Below, one piece after another: positions 36,322-44,149 of a stretch of DNA of 64,000 bases. Position 1 is the stretch's first letter, and each line of letters opens with the position of its first letter. The translations under genes were made by a program, and so were the position numbers. A model generated the notes under the pieces. The model was not told the origin of the DNA, did not search any database, and saw only the letters and a program-made list of their open reading frames with translations. The stretch is from JAPOVO01 sp026708165 (GTDB lineage Bacteria > Chloroflexota > UBA11872 > VXNJ01). The DNA is taken from contig OZ242360.1 in the NCBI GenBank assembly GCA_965208775.1, forward strand, positions 682,001 through 746,000, given 5' to 3'.

Positions 36322-36924
36322 GTGAATCTAATCTCATCGCTTCGCCTCAAGCCGCGGAGCATGATTGTGGCCATAATGGCGGCCACACTGCTGACGGCGT
36401 TGGCCGCCGGCAATGTCCTGGCGGAAGATGATTCCATGATGATGGCCGGCGACGGCCAGACGCTCTCATCTCAGCCGCCCGAAGTCCAGATACTGTTCGT
36501 AGCCCACTACGGCGACGACGCGGAAGCCCAGTGGGTGCGCGAGCATAACGAGGCCATCGGCTACTCCATGATGGACGACGGCATGATGGATGACGGCATG
36601 ATGGATGACGGCATGATGGACGACGACATGATGGACGACGACTCCATGATGGACGACGACATGATGGATGATGACTCCATGATGGACGACGACATGATGG
36701 ATCCCCGGAAGCACCCTCTCTATGACAAGGTCTTCCACGTCGCCTATCACCGTAGCGGCGACTTGGAATTGGCTCGCCAAATCACTGAGGACGTGATTAT
36801 GCGCGGGACCATCGAGGACTTCCTGGCCGGTCGGGACATGGGCGTGATCTACGGTGTCGTCGGCATGATGATGGACGACGACGACATGATGGATGACGAC
36901 ATGATGATGGACGACGATAACTAA
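36322..36924 (+). CDS. exported Met/Asp-rich repeat protein
   Basis: A 200-residue protein with a signal peptide (residues about 12-34, 'LLTALAAGNVLA'). A middle tract, residues 83-127, is a run of Met-Met-Asp-Asp-(Gly/Asp) units, and a second tract closes the protein (182-199). Between them lies a folded-looking stretch ('HPLYDKVFHVAYHRSGDLEL') with His and charged residues; a similar short motif ('FVAHYGDDAEAQ') precedes the first tract. GGGAGG eight bases before the GTG supports the start. Dense Met and Asp side chains suggest metal binding (Cu via Met, Ca or other cations via Asp), but this is inference. No homologue is named. Confidence 0.75.
   Translation: MNLISSLRLKPRSMIVAIMAATLLTALAAGNVLAEDDSMMMAGDGQTLSSQPPEVQILFVAHYGDDAEAQWVREHNEAIGYSMMDDGMMDDGMMDDGMMDDDMMDDDSMMDDDMMDDDSMMDDDMMDPRKHPLYDKVFHVAYHRSGDLELARQITEDVIMRGTIEDFLAGRDMGVIYGVVGMMMDDDDMMDDDMMMDDDN
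36568..36699 (+). repeat. tandem 15-18-base coding repeat (Met-Met-Asp-Asp units)
   Basis: Near-identical units of the form ATGATGGA(C/T)GACGRC repeated about eight times inside the Met/Asp gene. Such short in-frame repeats are prone to slippage, so repeat number may differ among strains and assemblies. Confidence 0.85.
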
Positions 36925-37392
36925 GAGTGTCCTCAGGTCGTGGGAGGCCCCCGAAAGGCGGCCTCCCGCGGCCCGAAAATTACTCGGTCGGACCCGTTCA
37001 AGATAGACGGCGGTAAGTTCCAGGATCCGGCGTGAAGCTCCGATGGAAATCCAGGCTGGCGCCTCCTGATCTTCCGCCGACTAATCGGCCAACATGGAAA
37101 TTTCTGGGCAAGCGAGGACTCGGACCTGTCGGACTCCACAATGCCAATGTGGCGCTCTTACAGGCCGAGTTCCCTGCCCGATCATCCATGTAAATCGATC
37201 ACAGCAGCCGCTCGGTCCCAATTACCATTCCCAATCACGTATAGGTAAAACGGTGTCGAAACCGCCGTCGACGGGCGCTGAGTCAGCAAACGTCAAATTG
37301 ACCAATAGAGCCTGCTGCTGATCGACAACGCAACTCGCCAAAGACACGAAGAGCGTCGTACGATGGGCGTGGCGAAATTGAAGGAGATTGAA
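36925..37392. other. intergenic region with terminator-like hairpin
   Basis: About 470 bases without a supported gene. The only clear element is a GC-rich hairpin just after the Met/Asp gene, listed separately. Short ORFs here lack ribosome sites and look like noise. Confidence 0.55.
36942..36967 (+). terminator. GC hairpin after the Met/Asp repeat gene
   Basis: GGGAGGCC pairs with GGCCTCCC around a ten-base loop, 17 bases after the stop codon. No T-run follows, so termination is likely but not certain. Confidence 0.5.
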
Positions 37393-38229
37393 GTGATAGT
37401 CACCGATCGTCGTTTCCGACGACGGCTCGCGGCGCTCGGAGTCGCTCTTGTAGCTGCCGTCCTGAGCGCCTGCGGCGATAGTGCGGCACCTGTACCCGAG
37501 GTCACACCGACGGTCACGCCAACGGTCGCGCCGACGGCCACTCCAACACCCATCTCGCCGGACCGGACCGCGCTGGTCGCGATCTATAACGCCACCGACG
37601 GCCCAAACTGGACGAACCGCGAGTACTGGCTGACCGACGAGCCGGTGTCCGAATGGCATGGCGTTACGACTGACCCCGACGGCCGGGTCATTGAATTGGC
37701 TCTTGGCGGCAACGGCTTGAGCGGGGAGCTGCCCGCCGAGTTAGGCGACCTCGCCAACCTGACGGCGCTGTGGCTCTATGGCAACCAGTTGAGCGGCGAG
37801 ATACCGCCCGAATTAGGCAACCTCGCCGACCTGACAAACCTGTGGCTCGACGACAACCAGCTGACCGGAGAGATACCGTCCGAGCTGGGCAACCTCGCCA
37901 GCTTGACCGCGCTGTCCCTCTCCGGCAACCAGTTGAATGGGGCGATACCACCGGAGTTGGGCAACCTCGCCAGCTTGACGGCGCTTTATCTCAATAACAA
38001 CCAGCTGAGCGGCGAGATACCGTCCGAGTTAGGCAACCTCGCCGACCTGTCAATGCTGTGGCTCAGCGAAAACCAGTTGGACGGGGAGCTGCCGCCCGAA
38101 TTGGGCAGCCTTTCCAACCTCTCGGTGCTGTACATCCAGGAAAACGCGCTGAGCGGGTGCGTTCCAGGAAGCCTTGAAACCCAGTTGGAGACGGCTTTTT
38201 CCAATCTTGGCGGCCTGCCGTTCTGCTAG
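37393..38229 (+). CDS. leucine-rich-repeat lipoprotein
   Basis: A 278-residue lipoprotein. The signal peptide ends in 'AAVLSAC' with lipid Cys27; a Thr/Pro/Val linker (residues about 32-52) follows, then an LRR cap ('LVAIYNATDGPNW') and about six 24-residue repeats of the L-x-G-x-(I/L)P-x-E-LG-x-L type. The GTG at 37393 has AAGGAG six bases upstream and is preferred over the ATG at 37363, which has no ribosome site. Its repeats are close to those of the larger LRR protein on the other side of the Met/Asp gene, suggesting shared origin. Confidence 0.85.
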   Translation: MIVTDRRFRRRLAALGVALVAAVLSACGDSAAPVPEVTPTVTPTVAPTATPTPISPDRTALVAIYNATDGPNWTNREYWLTDEPVSEWHGVTTDPDGRVIELALGGNGLSGELPAELGDLANLTALWLYGNQLSGEIPPELGNLADLTNLWLDDNQLTGEIPSELGNLASLTALSLSGNQLNGAIPPELGNLASLTALYLNNNQLSGEIPSELGNLADLSMLWLSENQLDGELPPELGSLSNLSVLYIQENALSGCVPGSLETQLETAFSNLGGLPFC

Positions 38230-38509
38230 GACGCGACCTCCGGCGGCTGGGACAGGGCGGCGTTTCTAGGGCTACGTAAGGCCACTAGCGGTCCCGACCG
38301 GCAGAACGGCACAGACCTCCGGAGCGACCTGCAAATGGGTCAACGACGAGGCGCCGTGGCCATGTCAGTGCTGAGTCACTCGGTAAACCTGTTTCTGCCG
38401 GGGGCAGACGAGGCCGCGCTGACTTAACCTCTCAATTCGCTTTAGCACGTCGCCCCGACCATCGCGAGCGCGACCGCACTGGCAAACGGAACTGGCTGCT
38501 ACCGGCGTG

Positions 38510-38911
38510 TCACTCCGCTGCGTAGCCCATGATCAGATCGCGCAGGGTCACGATGCCAACGGCGTTGCGGTCGTGGTCGATGACCACGGCGCGTGAGAGC
38601 TCGAAGCGCGTGAGTAGGCGGACGGCGTACCTGGCCAGCATTTCCTCCGGCAGAGTCAGTAGCGGTTTGGACATGACCTCGTAGACGTTGACGCGCTCCG
38701 GGGCGCGGTTGTCGGCGATTACGCCGCGCGCGAGATCGGCGACCACGACGAGGCCCAACTCATCATCCTCGTTGCGCCGGTTGACCACGAGTGAACTGAC
38801 CCCGTGCCGCTTCATCAGCACCATCGCGTCGGCAACGGTGGCGAGCCCGTCGATAGTGTGTAGCTCTTCTACCATGAGGTCTCTCACCCTCATAGGGTCA
38901 CCATCCGTCAT
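38510..38911 (-). CDS. paired CBS-domain protein
   Basis: A 133-residue protein made of two CBS motifs: 'VRDLMVEELHTID' to 'VVVADLARGVI' and 'VYEVMSKPLLTL' to 'GIVTLRDLIMGY'. Paired CBS domains bind adenosyl ligands (AMP, ATP, SAM) and often control transporters. Its ATG overlaps the stop of the PII-like gene by four bases (ATGA), the last step of a fully overlapping four-gene operon, so it probably senses energy or nucleotide state for the DUF1538 membrane proteins. Confidence 0.88.
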   Translation of the reverse strand: MTDGDPMRVRDLMVEELHTIDGLATVADAMVLMKRHGVSSLVVNRRNEDDELGLVVVADLARGVIADNRAPERVNVYEVMSKPLLTLPEEMLARYAVRLLTRFELSRAVVIDHDRNAVGIVTLRDLIMGYAAE

Positions 38912-39258
38912 ATTTCAGACTCTAACTCCTCGAGGATCGTGGGCAATTGCGTATTCAGTCCCACGGCGTCTTCTATCGGAACTTGGAAGGCGATGCCGGA
39001 ACCGGGCTCGGAATCGAGGCGCGCCGCGTCACGGATGCGCTCGAGGATTTCGCGGGCCCGCGTCTCGACGACGAGGAAGAGGGCGACATTGCGCTTGGGT
39101 GCGAGGTCGAGGCCGAGGAAAGTTTTTTCCGGTTTCAGACCGGCGCCCCGCACGCTGGTGATGACTGTGTCACCGGTGGCGCCTTCCGCCCGCGCCGTAT
39201 CAACCACCACATCGATCTTCTCGTCGCCTACCAGGGCAACAATCAGCTTTAGTCTCAC
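38908..39258 (-). CDS. PII-like signal-transduction protein
   Basis: A 116-residue small protein with the beta-alpha-beta pattern of nitrogen-regulatory PII: 'KLIVALVGDEKIDVVVDTAR' at the start, 'GATGDTVITSVRGAG' after it and a GIAFQVPIEDAVG loop later. The T-loop tyrosine of GlnB is absent, so uridylylation in the classical way is unlikely; it is a PII-like protein of the kind encoded beside DUF1538 genes. The GTG at 39258 follows GAGGAGG and overlaps the stop of the upstream gene as GTGA, so the longer frame is rejected. Confidence 0.8.
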   Translation of the reverse strand: MRLKLIVALVGDEKIDVVVDTARAEGATGDTVITSVRGAGLKPEKTFLGLDLAPKRNVALFLVVETRAREILERIRDAARLDSEPGSGIAFQVPIEDAVGLNTQLPTILEELESEI

Positions 39259-40049
39259 GACTCGGCCTCCTCGGGAAGTTTGGACTTCCGCCTGCGCCCC
39301 AACCAAGACGAGGCAATAGAGTATCCCAGCACAGTCATGATTGGGAATACGCTGGCGAAAGCGATGAGTCCGAACCCGTCGATCAACGGGCTACGTCCGG
39401 GAACGCTCGCGGCGAGGCCCAGTCCGATAGCTGCGACCACGGGTACGGTTACAGTCGAAGTGGTAACGCCGCCGCTGTCGTAGGCAAGGGGCACTATGCT
39501 CCGGCTGGACTTGAACGTTAGCAACATGACGACGATGTAGGAACAGATGATGTACCAGGGCAAGGGCGTGCCTGTGACTATGCGGAAGCAGCCCAGTGCG
39601 ACGCCCACCGCAACTCCGACCGCCACCGCGATCCTGAGTCCCCAGGCGTGAACAGCTCCGCCTGATGCGTCGCGGGCCTTCATCGCCACAGCGACCAGCG
39701 ACGGCTCAGCCACGGTAGTCGCAAAGCCGATGGCGGCAGCGAAGGCGTAGAGCGGTAGGTAGTCGTGCCAGTCGATGCCGTCAGCCAGTCTGTCCGCTCC
39801 GATGGTCTCGGGGGCGGTGAGCTGGCGCGCCATGGTCTTGCCAATCGGGAAGAGCGCGTTCTCCAAGCCTATGATGAACAGCGCCAGTCCCACCAGGACA
39901 AGCACCGACCCTGTAGCAATCCGGCGCAGGTTGGGCGGCTTGCGACGCAGAAAAACTAGCTGAAACACGAGCAGCACGGCGACGATCGGCGCAACGTCAA
40001 GGACCGTGGAGAGCAGGGCATCGGTAAGCGTGCGGGCAAAATCAGTCAC
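39255..40049 (-). CDS. DUF1538-family membrane protein
   Basis: A 264-residue membrane protein with about seven helices. The family's block 'YDSGGVTTSTVTVPVVAAIG' is followed by 'IDGFGLIAFASVFP', and an earlier 'FATTVAEPSLVAVAMKA' is also typical. Function of DUF1538 is unknown; the helices, conserved polar blocks and regulatory neighbours suggest an ion or small-solute transporter. It overlaps the previous DUF1538 gene and the following PII-like gene by four bases each. Confidence 0.9.
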   Translation of the reverse strand: MTDFARTLTDALLSTVLDVAPIVAVLLVFQLVFLRRKPPNLRRIATGSVLVLVGLALFIIGLENALFPIGKTMARQLTAPETIGADRLADGIDWHDYLPLYAFAAAIGFATTVAEPSLVAVAMKARDASGGAVHAWGLRIAVAVGVAVGVALGCFRIVTGTPLPWYIICSYIVVMLLTFKSSRSIVPLAYDSGGVTTSTVTVPVVAAIGLGLAASVPGRSPLIDGFGLIAFASVFPIMTVLGYSIASSWLGRRRKSKLPEEAES

Positions 40050-40783
40050 TGGGCCACCATCCCGTAAGCGAGGACGCAGACCATCGGCGTGAGGCTTGCG
40101 AAGGCTATTAGACCGAAGCCATCGATCATGGGGTTGCGTCCGCGGGTGGCCGTGGCGAGTCCGACGCCGAGCGCCGTCACGAGCGGGACCGTGATGGTGC
40201 TGGTAGTCACGCCACCGGAGTCATAGGCCACTCCGACGATTTCTGCCGGGGCGAAGACGGTCATGGCGGTCACCAGCACGTATCCCCCGATGATGAGCCA
40301 GTGGATCGGCCAGCCTTTGAGGATTCGCACTATGCCCAGCACGATGGCAGCGCCAACAGATACCGCCACGACCAAGCGCAGCTCTAGGGCGTAGGTTGCG
40401 CGCGCGCTGTCGTCATCTACGATGGCTCCGGCTTCAGCAGCGACCGCGGCAGCCTCGTCGGCGACGGCGATCAGGGCCGGTTCCGCTATCGTCGTGCCGA
40501 AACCCAGGCAGAAGCCGAAGGCGAGCAGGATGACGGCACTGCCCTTCTGTGCGAAGCCCTGCGCGAGCGCCTCTCCCAGGGGGAAGAGGCCGCTCTCTAG
40601 CCCCTGGATGAATAGCGTCAGCCCTGCTATCACGCAGAGGAGTCCTACGAGCACGCTCACTAAATCGGGGAAAGGCTGGCGGAGCACCACGATCTGGAAG
40701 AACGCGATGACGAGGATGATTGGCGCCAGATCCCGCAGCGCGTTGAGGGTCAATCGCTGCATCGCAACCAGGAACTGGTTCAC
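40046..40783 (-). CDS. DUF1538-family membrane protein (first gene of operon)
   Basis: A 245-residue paralogue of the next gene, with 'YDSGGVTTSTITVPLVTALG', 'IDGFGLIAFASLTP' and 'FGTTIAEPALIAVADEA'. The two probably form a heterodimer, as these proteins are commonly encoded in tandem. The start is a GTG at 40783, with AGAAGG just before it. Head of the DUF1538-DUF1538-PII-CBS operon. Confidence 0.9.
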   Translation of the reverse strand: MNQFLVAMQRLTLNALRDLAPIILVIAFFQIVVLRQPFPDLVSVLVGLLCVIAGLTLFIQGLESGLFPLGEALAQGFAQKGSAVILLAFGFCLGFGTTIAEPALIAVADEAAAVAAEAGAIVDDDSARATYALELRLVVAVSVGAAIVLGIVRILKGWPIHWLIIGGYVLVTAMTVFAPAEIVGVAYDSGGVTTSTITVPLVTALGVGLATATRGRNPMIDGFGLIAFASLTPMVCVLAYGMVAQ

Positions 40784-40993
40784 GCCTTCTGCCTGCTTAT
40801 CTGGGTTTGCGCCGGCCCGTCGCAGGGAGCGCCATAGGACGGCGTGGACTCTTTCAAGGAAGGATAGCTAGGCGGTTCCGTTTGTATGCCATGCTTCCAC
40901 GACCAGTATGAGAAGTGGAGAATGCTTGTCGAGCACGGCTAAATCAAGTCCCAATCTGACCTTCAACACGACGGTTCTCGATTTAGTCTACGT

Positions 40994-41070
40994 TGGTGGG
41001 CAAGACAGGACTCGAACCTGTGACCTCCACGATGTCAACGTGGCGCTCTAACCGGCTGAGCTACTTGCCC
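40994..41070 (-). tRNA. tRNA-Val (anticodon GAC), CCA encoded
   Basis: Read on the minus strand it folds as a cloverleaf: acceptor GGGCAAG/CTTGCCC, anticodon stem CCACG/CGTGG with loop TTGACAT, and a TTCGAGT T-loop. The discriminator A is followed by CCA in the DNA. Confidence 0.95.
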
Positions 41071-41161
41071 GGTCACCCTTGTGAACCTACCACAGCGGTG
41101 GCTCCGTCTCAATAACCTCTACCAGTCAAGTCTGCTCCCGTGCACGGTAAGCCTGCCTCTC

Positions 41162-41207
41162 TTGAGCTTGCCGAAGAGCCTGTCCTGAGCCTGACGAAGG
41201 AGTCGAA
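41162..41207. repeat. degenerate dispersed repeat (TTCGTCAGGCTCAGGACAGG type)
   Basis: On the minus strand it reads TTCGTCAGGCTCAGGACAGG and then CTCTTCGGCAAGCTCAA, which matches the very common environmental repeat built from TTCGACAGGCTCAGGACAGG-like units. Intergenic, between tRNA-Val and the DUF951 gene. Single copy noticed here. Confidence 0.55.
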
Positions 41208-41273
41208 CCACGCACGGCATTGCAGATAGGACAGTTCGCGCACCGCCCCGACTCCGGGTCACTAGAAGGGCGA

Positions 41274-41465
41274 TTAGGTCGGACGAAGACGCCGCGCCAA
41301 TGCGTCTCTAGAAAGCGCGACAACCCGCCCGCAGCCCGAACATTCAATCTCGACGGTAATGCCGGCGCTCTTCACAACCCATTCCGTCGAACCGCACGGA
41401 TGCGGCTTCTTCAACCGGACGCGGTCTCCCACCGAAACCCGGATCTCGGAAGGACGGCTCCGCAT
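41274..41465 (-). CDS. DUF951-family small zinc-ribbon-like protein
   Basis: A 63-residue protein with the family pattern 'VGDRVRLKKPHPCGSTEW' and 'IECSGCGRVVALSRDA': Cys near residues 24, 42 and 45 and the HPCG turn suggest a metal site. DUF951 genes in Bacillota and Chloroflexota are short and of unknown function. It follows pyrF by 48 bases on the same strand and may be co-transcribed. Confidence 0.88.
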   Translation of the reverse strand: MRSRPSEIRVSVGDRVRLKKPHPCGSTEWVVKSAGITVEIECSGCGRVVALSRDALARRLRPT

Positions 41466-41513
41466 CGGCGAAAGTCAGGCGACTTCGAAGATACGGACAG
41501 GACCTCGCAAAGC

Positions 41514-42338
41514 CTACAGGCCCGCGTTTATCAGCCCGCGCAGCCTCTTGGCCTCAGCCGCGGAGCTCTTCCAGTAGCTCTCCGCCTCGCTCGCGTAGAG
41601 GACCGACCGCGATGCGTTTATAACGAACGTCGCTGGCTGGGAGCCGCCCACCTCCGCCAGGCAGGCAGCCAGATCGCCCGCCTGCGCGCCCACACCCGGT
41701 ATCAACAGCGAGAGCGAGGGAGTCTCGCGCCGCGCAAGCGCCAGGGCTTCGACCTCGTCGGCGCCGATCACCAGGCCGCAGTTGCCCAGCGAGTTCCAGT
41801 CCGACGCGGCTCTCGCCACCTCGGCATAGAGCGGCTCACCCGCTCCCGACTCCTGAAACTCGCCCGCGCTCGGATTGCTGGTCTTGCACAAAACGAACGC
41901 TCCATGCGATTCACGCTGCAAAAAGGGACGAGCGGAGTCGCTGCCTTGGTACGGATTCACGGTAACGGCGTCAAAACCCAGAACGTCGAACGCCGACGCC
42001 GCATAGCGCTCGGCCGAATTGCCGATGTCGCCCCACTTCGCATCGCCAATGAGAATGACCTCCGGCGGGACCCATTCGCGCACGCTCGACAGAAGGTCGA
42101 ATCCCCAGTTTCCCAGCGAGAGGAAGAAAGCGAGATTGGGTTTGAAAGCCGCCACGTGCTCCGCGGTCGCGTCCACGATTGTCCGCAGGAATGCTTCAAT
42201 GCCCCGGCGGTCTCTCGAAACCGAGTTCGGCAGGCGACGGATGTCCGGGTCGAGACCGACGCAAAGAAAGCTGCGTCGAGAGTGGATGGCCGCTTGAAGT
42301 CTCTGATTGAAGCTGGCTATGTCAGCGCCGCCGTTCAA
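41514..42338 (-). CDS. pyrF: orotidine-5'-phosphate decarboxylase, type 2
   Basis: A 274-residue TIM-barrel enzyme of pyrimidine synthesis (OMP to UMP). The catalytic network is visible: Lys66 ('AAFKPN'), then Asp99-Ala-Lys101-x-x-Asp104 in 'IGDAKWGDIGN'. Length and the 'VNPYQGSDSARPFL' block fit the type 2 (PyrF2) group found in actinobacteria and Chloroflexota. The other pyr genes are not in the window. Confidence 0.95.
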   Translation of the reverse strand: MNGGADIASFNQRLQAAIHSRRSFLCVGLDPDIRRLPNSVSRDRRGIEAFLRTIVDATAEHVAAFKPNLAFFLSLGNWGFDLLSSVREWVPPEVILIGDAKWGDIGNSAERYAASAFDVLGFDAVTVNPYQGSDSARPFLQRESHGAFVLCKTSNPSAGEFQESGAGEPLYAEVARAASDWNSLGNCGLVIGADEVEALALARRETPSLSLLIPGVGAQAGDLAACLAEVGGSQPATFVINASRSVLYASEAESYWKSSAAEAKRLRGLINAGL

Positions 42339-42635
42339 GCGTGCCGGAGTCGGTCAGTGTCTTCTCCATTGGGAAAACGCGCATCAATTCTATACGGCCA
42401 GCGAATCGTAATTCTCTTTCAGCCAAGCGATCCCCTTTGAAACTTCCGCAGAATCTCCGCGTTCGCAAAAGAGGGTCCATGGATGTATGCCTTTCCTGTC
42501 CAGCGTCCCTATCCTGCGGCAGTCTTCGATTTGCAGATCGATTGACGCGTCCAGGAATGTCTTGGGTTCCGTCCCTTAGGCCTCCGAAAGTGCAAGTAAT
42601 CTGGCCCTGAGATCAGGCTTTTCGGAAAATCCAGT

Positions 42636-43159
42636 TCATGTGCAGTTTTCGTCTCCTCGAACAGGCACGCCATACCAGGCAAACTGACTAACGTCACCGA
42701 TAGGATCGCCGGGTTCGGCAAAGTCCCAGTCGACTGTTCCCTTTGAGGCTCGCCCTTCCCAGACGGTATTCCACGGACCGACATCCCCGTGACGCATAGT
42801 CATTCCCGGTCGCCACGTCAGTTGCGGCAAAGCCATTCCGCATCCGCTGGCGGCTGGAAGTCTTTCACCACACTGTGACATCGACGCAGAAAAAGCGCGA
42901 CCTCGGCGAGACCCATTTCTCCGAGCATCGCTTCCGGCCATGGCCGCCGAGCCGACTCACCTGGAATGAACGAAAGTACCTCTCGTCCCATCTCATCGAA
43001 TCCAAGGATGCGGGGAACGCCTGGCAAACCAACCGCCCCCAGGTAGCGCAGCAAGGAATGGACGGCTGGAGCCCACCGGCCCGTAGACCTGCACACCGTG
43101 TTTCCAATCCGCGTAACGGAAGTGACGCCTCCTTCAGCAGACTGGCCATCTTGCAGCAT
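42636..43159 (-). pseudogene. aminoglycoside phosphotransferase-like protein, frameshifted and truncated
   Basis: Two overlapping frames together make most of one APH-fold kinase. The first (43159-42818) has the N-terminal lobe ('VHSLLRYLGAVGLPGVPRIL', 'GREVLSFIPGE', 'FLRRCHSVVKDF') and stops. The second (within 42941-42636) continues with the catalytic loop 'MRHGDVGPWNTVW' and the DxD-like 'TVDWDFAEPGDPIGDV', then stops early. The switch falls at about 42830, where one base change in length would restore the frame. About 60 C-terminal residues are also missing, so it is a decayed gene rather than a single sequencing slip. Confidence 0.8.
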
Positions 43160-43365
43160 CGTCAGTTCCGTTGAAGCCCTATAAGCAGGTGCTCCCTTGT
43201 CTCACCGCACGTCTCCTATCCACCACTCAATTCGAAAGATTCGACCACCAGCATCAGAGGATTGACGGCACAGGGAAGTATGGTGCATTCGCGCGTTGAA
43301 TTTGCCCCCAAAGCACGCCTATCATATACGCGAATTCAGTCTTTCCATGTTCATGGAGGAGTAAG

Positions 43366-43605
43366 GTGGGCTGGTTCTCGAAACTGTTTGGGGGCAAGGG
43401 CGGGACGGACCTTGGCGTCAGACACACGATAAAGGTGCTTCCCCGCGAAACGGTGCGGAGCATCGCCCAGAGGGAGTATGGAGACGCGTCCAAGTGGGAG
43501 ATCATCTTCAACAAGAATAAGTGGCGGTTTGACGGGGAAGACCCCGCCACGATCTATCCCGGCATGGACCTCGACATTCCCGAGATCGAAGACTCGTCCA
43601 AGTAA
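43366..43605 (+). CDS. small LysM-domain protein (79 aa)
   Basis: A 79-residue protein. Residues about 20-72 form one LysM-like domain ('HTIKVLPRETVRSIAQREYG', 'WEIIFNKNKW', 'IYPGMDLDIP'). There is a short amphipathic head ('GWFSKLFGGKGG') but no signal peptide, so it may be cytoplasmic or held at the inner face of the membrane. GGAGG five bases before the GTG supports the start. It stands immediately before two tRNA genes on the other strand. Its ligand is unknown. Confidence 0.8.
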   Translation: MGWFSKLFGGKGGTDLGVRHTIKVLPRETVRSIAQREYGDASKWEIIFNKNKWRFDGEDPATIYPGMDLDIPEIEDSSK

Positions 43606-43662
43606 GAGGCGGACGCGGCAACGACTCAGCCAGGGGAGAAGTCTGCGTCAGGATCGCCGGCG

Positions 43663-43749
43663 TGGTGCCGAAGGTCGGGATCGAACCGACACGAGGTTGC
43701 CCTCACTGGTTTTTGAGACCAGCGCGTCTACCTGTTCCGCCACTTCGGC
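43663..43749 (-). tRNA. tRNA-Leu (anticodon CAA), CCA encoded
   Basis: Acceptor GCCGAAG/CTTCGGC, anticodon stem CTGGT/ACCAG with loop CTCAAAA, a long variable arm (class II tRNA) and TTCGATC T-loop. CCA is encoded after the discriminator A. Reads the UUG codon. Confidence 0.95.
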
Positions 43750-43751
43750 TT

Positions 43752-43827
43752 TGGCAGGAGTGGAGGGACTCGAACCCCCGACCGACGGTTTTGGAGACCG
43801 TTGCTCTGCCAACTGAGCTACACTCCT
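43752..43827 (-). tRNA. tRNA-Trp (anticodon CCA), CCA encoded
   Basis: Acceptor AGGAGTG/CACTCCT, anticodon stem ACGGT/ACCGT with loop CTCCAAA, T-loop TTCGAGT. The 3' CCA is encoded. It lies two bases upstream of the Leu tRNA on the same strand, so both are likely cut from one transcript. Confidence 0.95.
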
Positions 43828-44149
43828 AACGGCTTTTCATGGTAACTGCGACTTGTCCGTATTCGCAATAGTGAATCCCGGTCCAGGGATCGATCTATCG
43901 CAGATCCCGGTCAGGATTTCCCACCGTTGGATCTACCGGTCACTCGGGACGTCTGAGCACATCAATAGGACAATGGTTCCGCCCTCTAGACGTTTGCATA
44001 ATCCTTGACCGTCGATCTCGGATCCGGGCTCGCTATCATTTAATTACGGCATTGGTTAGAAACACGGATGCCGCTGTGCGCCTGACAAATCGAAGTCCCG
44101 CATACCATTCGGCTGCGGGAGTCCATCCACTTCCTCTCAAGGAGGGACC
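43828..44149. other. intergenic region upstream of tRNAs and methyltransferase
   Basis: About 320 bases with no supported gene or repeat. It should contain the minus-strand tRNA promoter and the plus-strand methyltransferase promoter. AAGGAGG at its right end is the methyltransferase ribosome site. Confidence 0.55.

Noticed and set aside
36568..36699. Short direct repeats resembling a CRISPR array
   Set aside because: Units are contiguous, 15-18 bases and in-frame, with no spacers and no cas genes.
36466..36780. His/Val-rich minus-strand ORF over the Met/Asp repeat
   Set aside because: The His-Val pattern is just the complement of Met-Asp codons; the plus-strand frame has signal peptide and ribosome site.
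41220..42440. 406-residue plus-strand ORF over pyrF
   Set aside because: pyrF on the minus strand has intact catalytic residues; the plus frame is a shadow.
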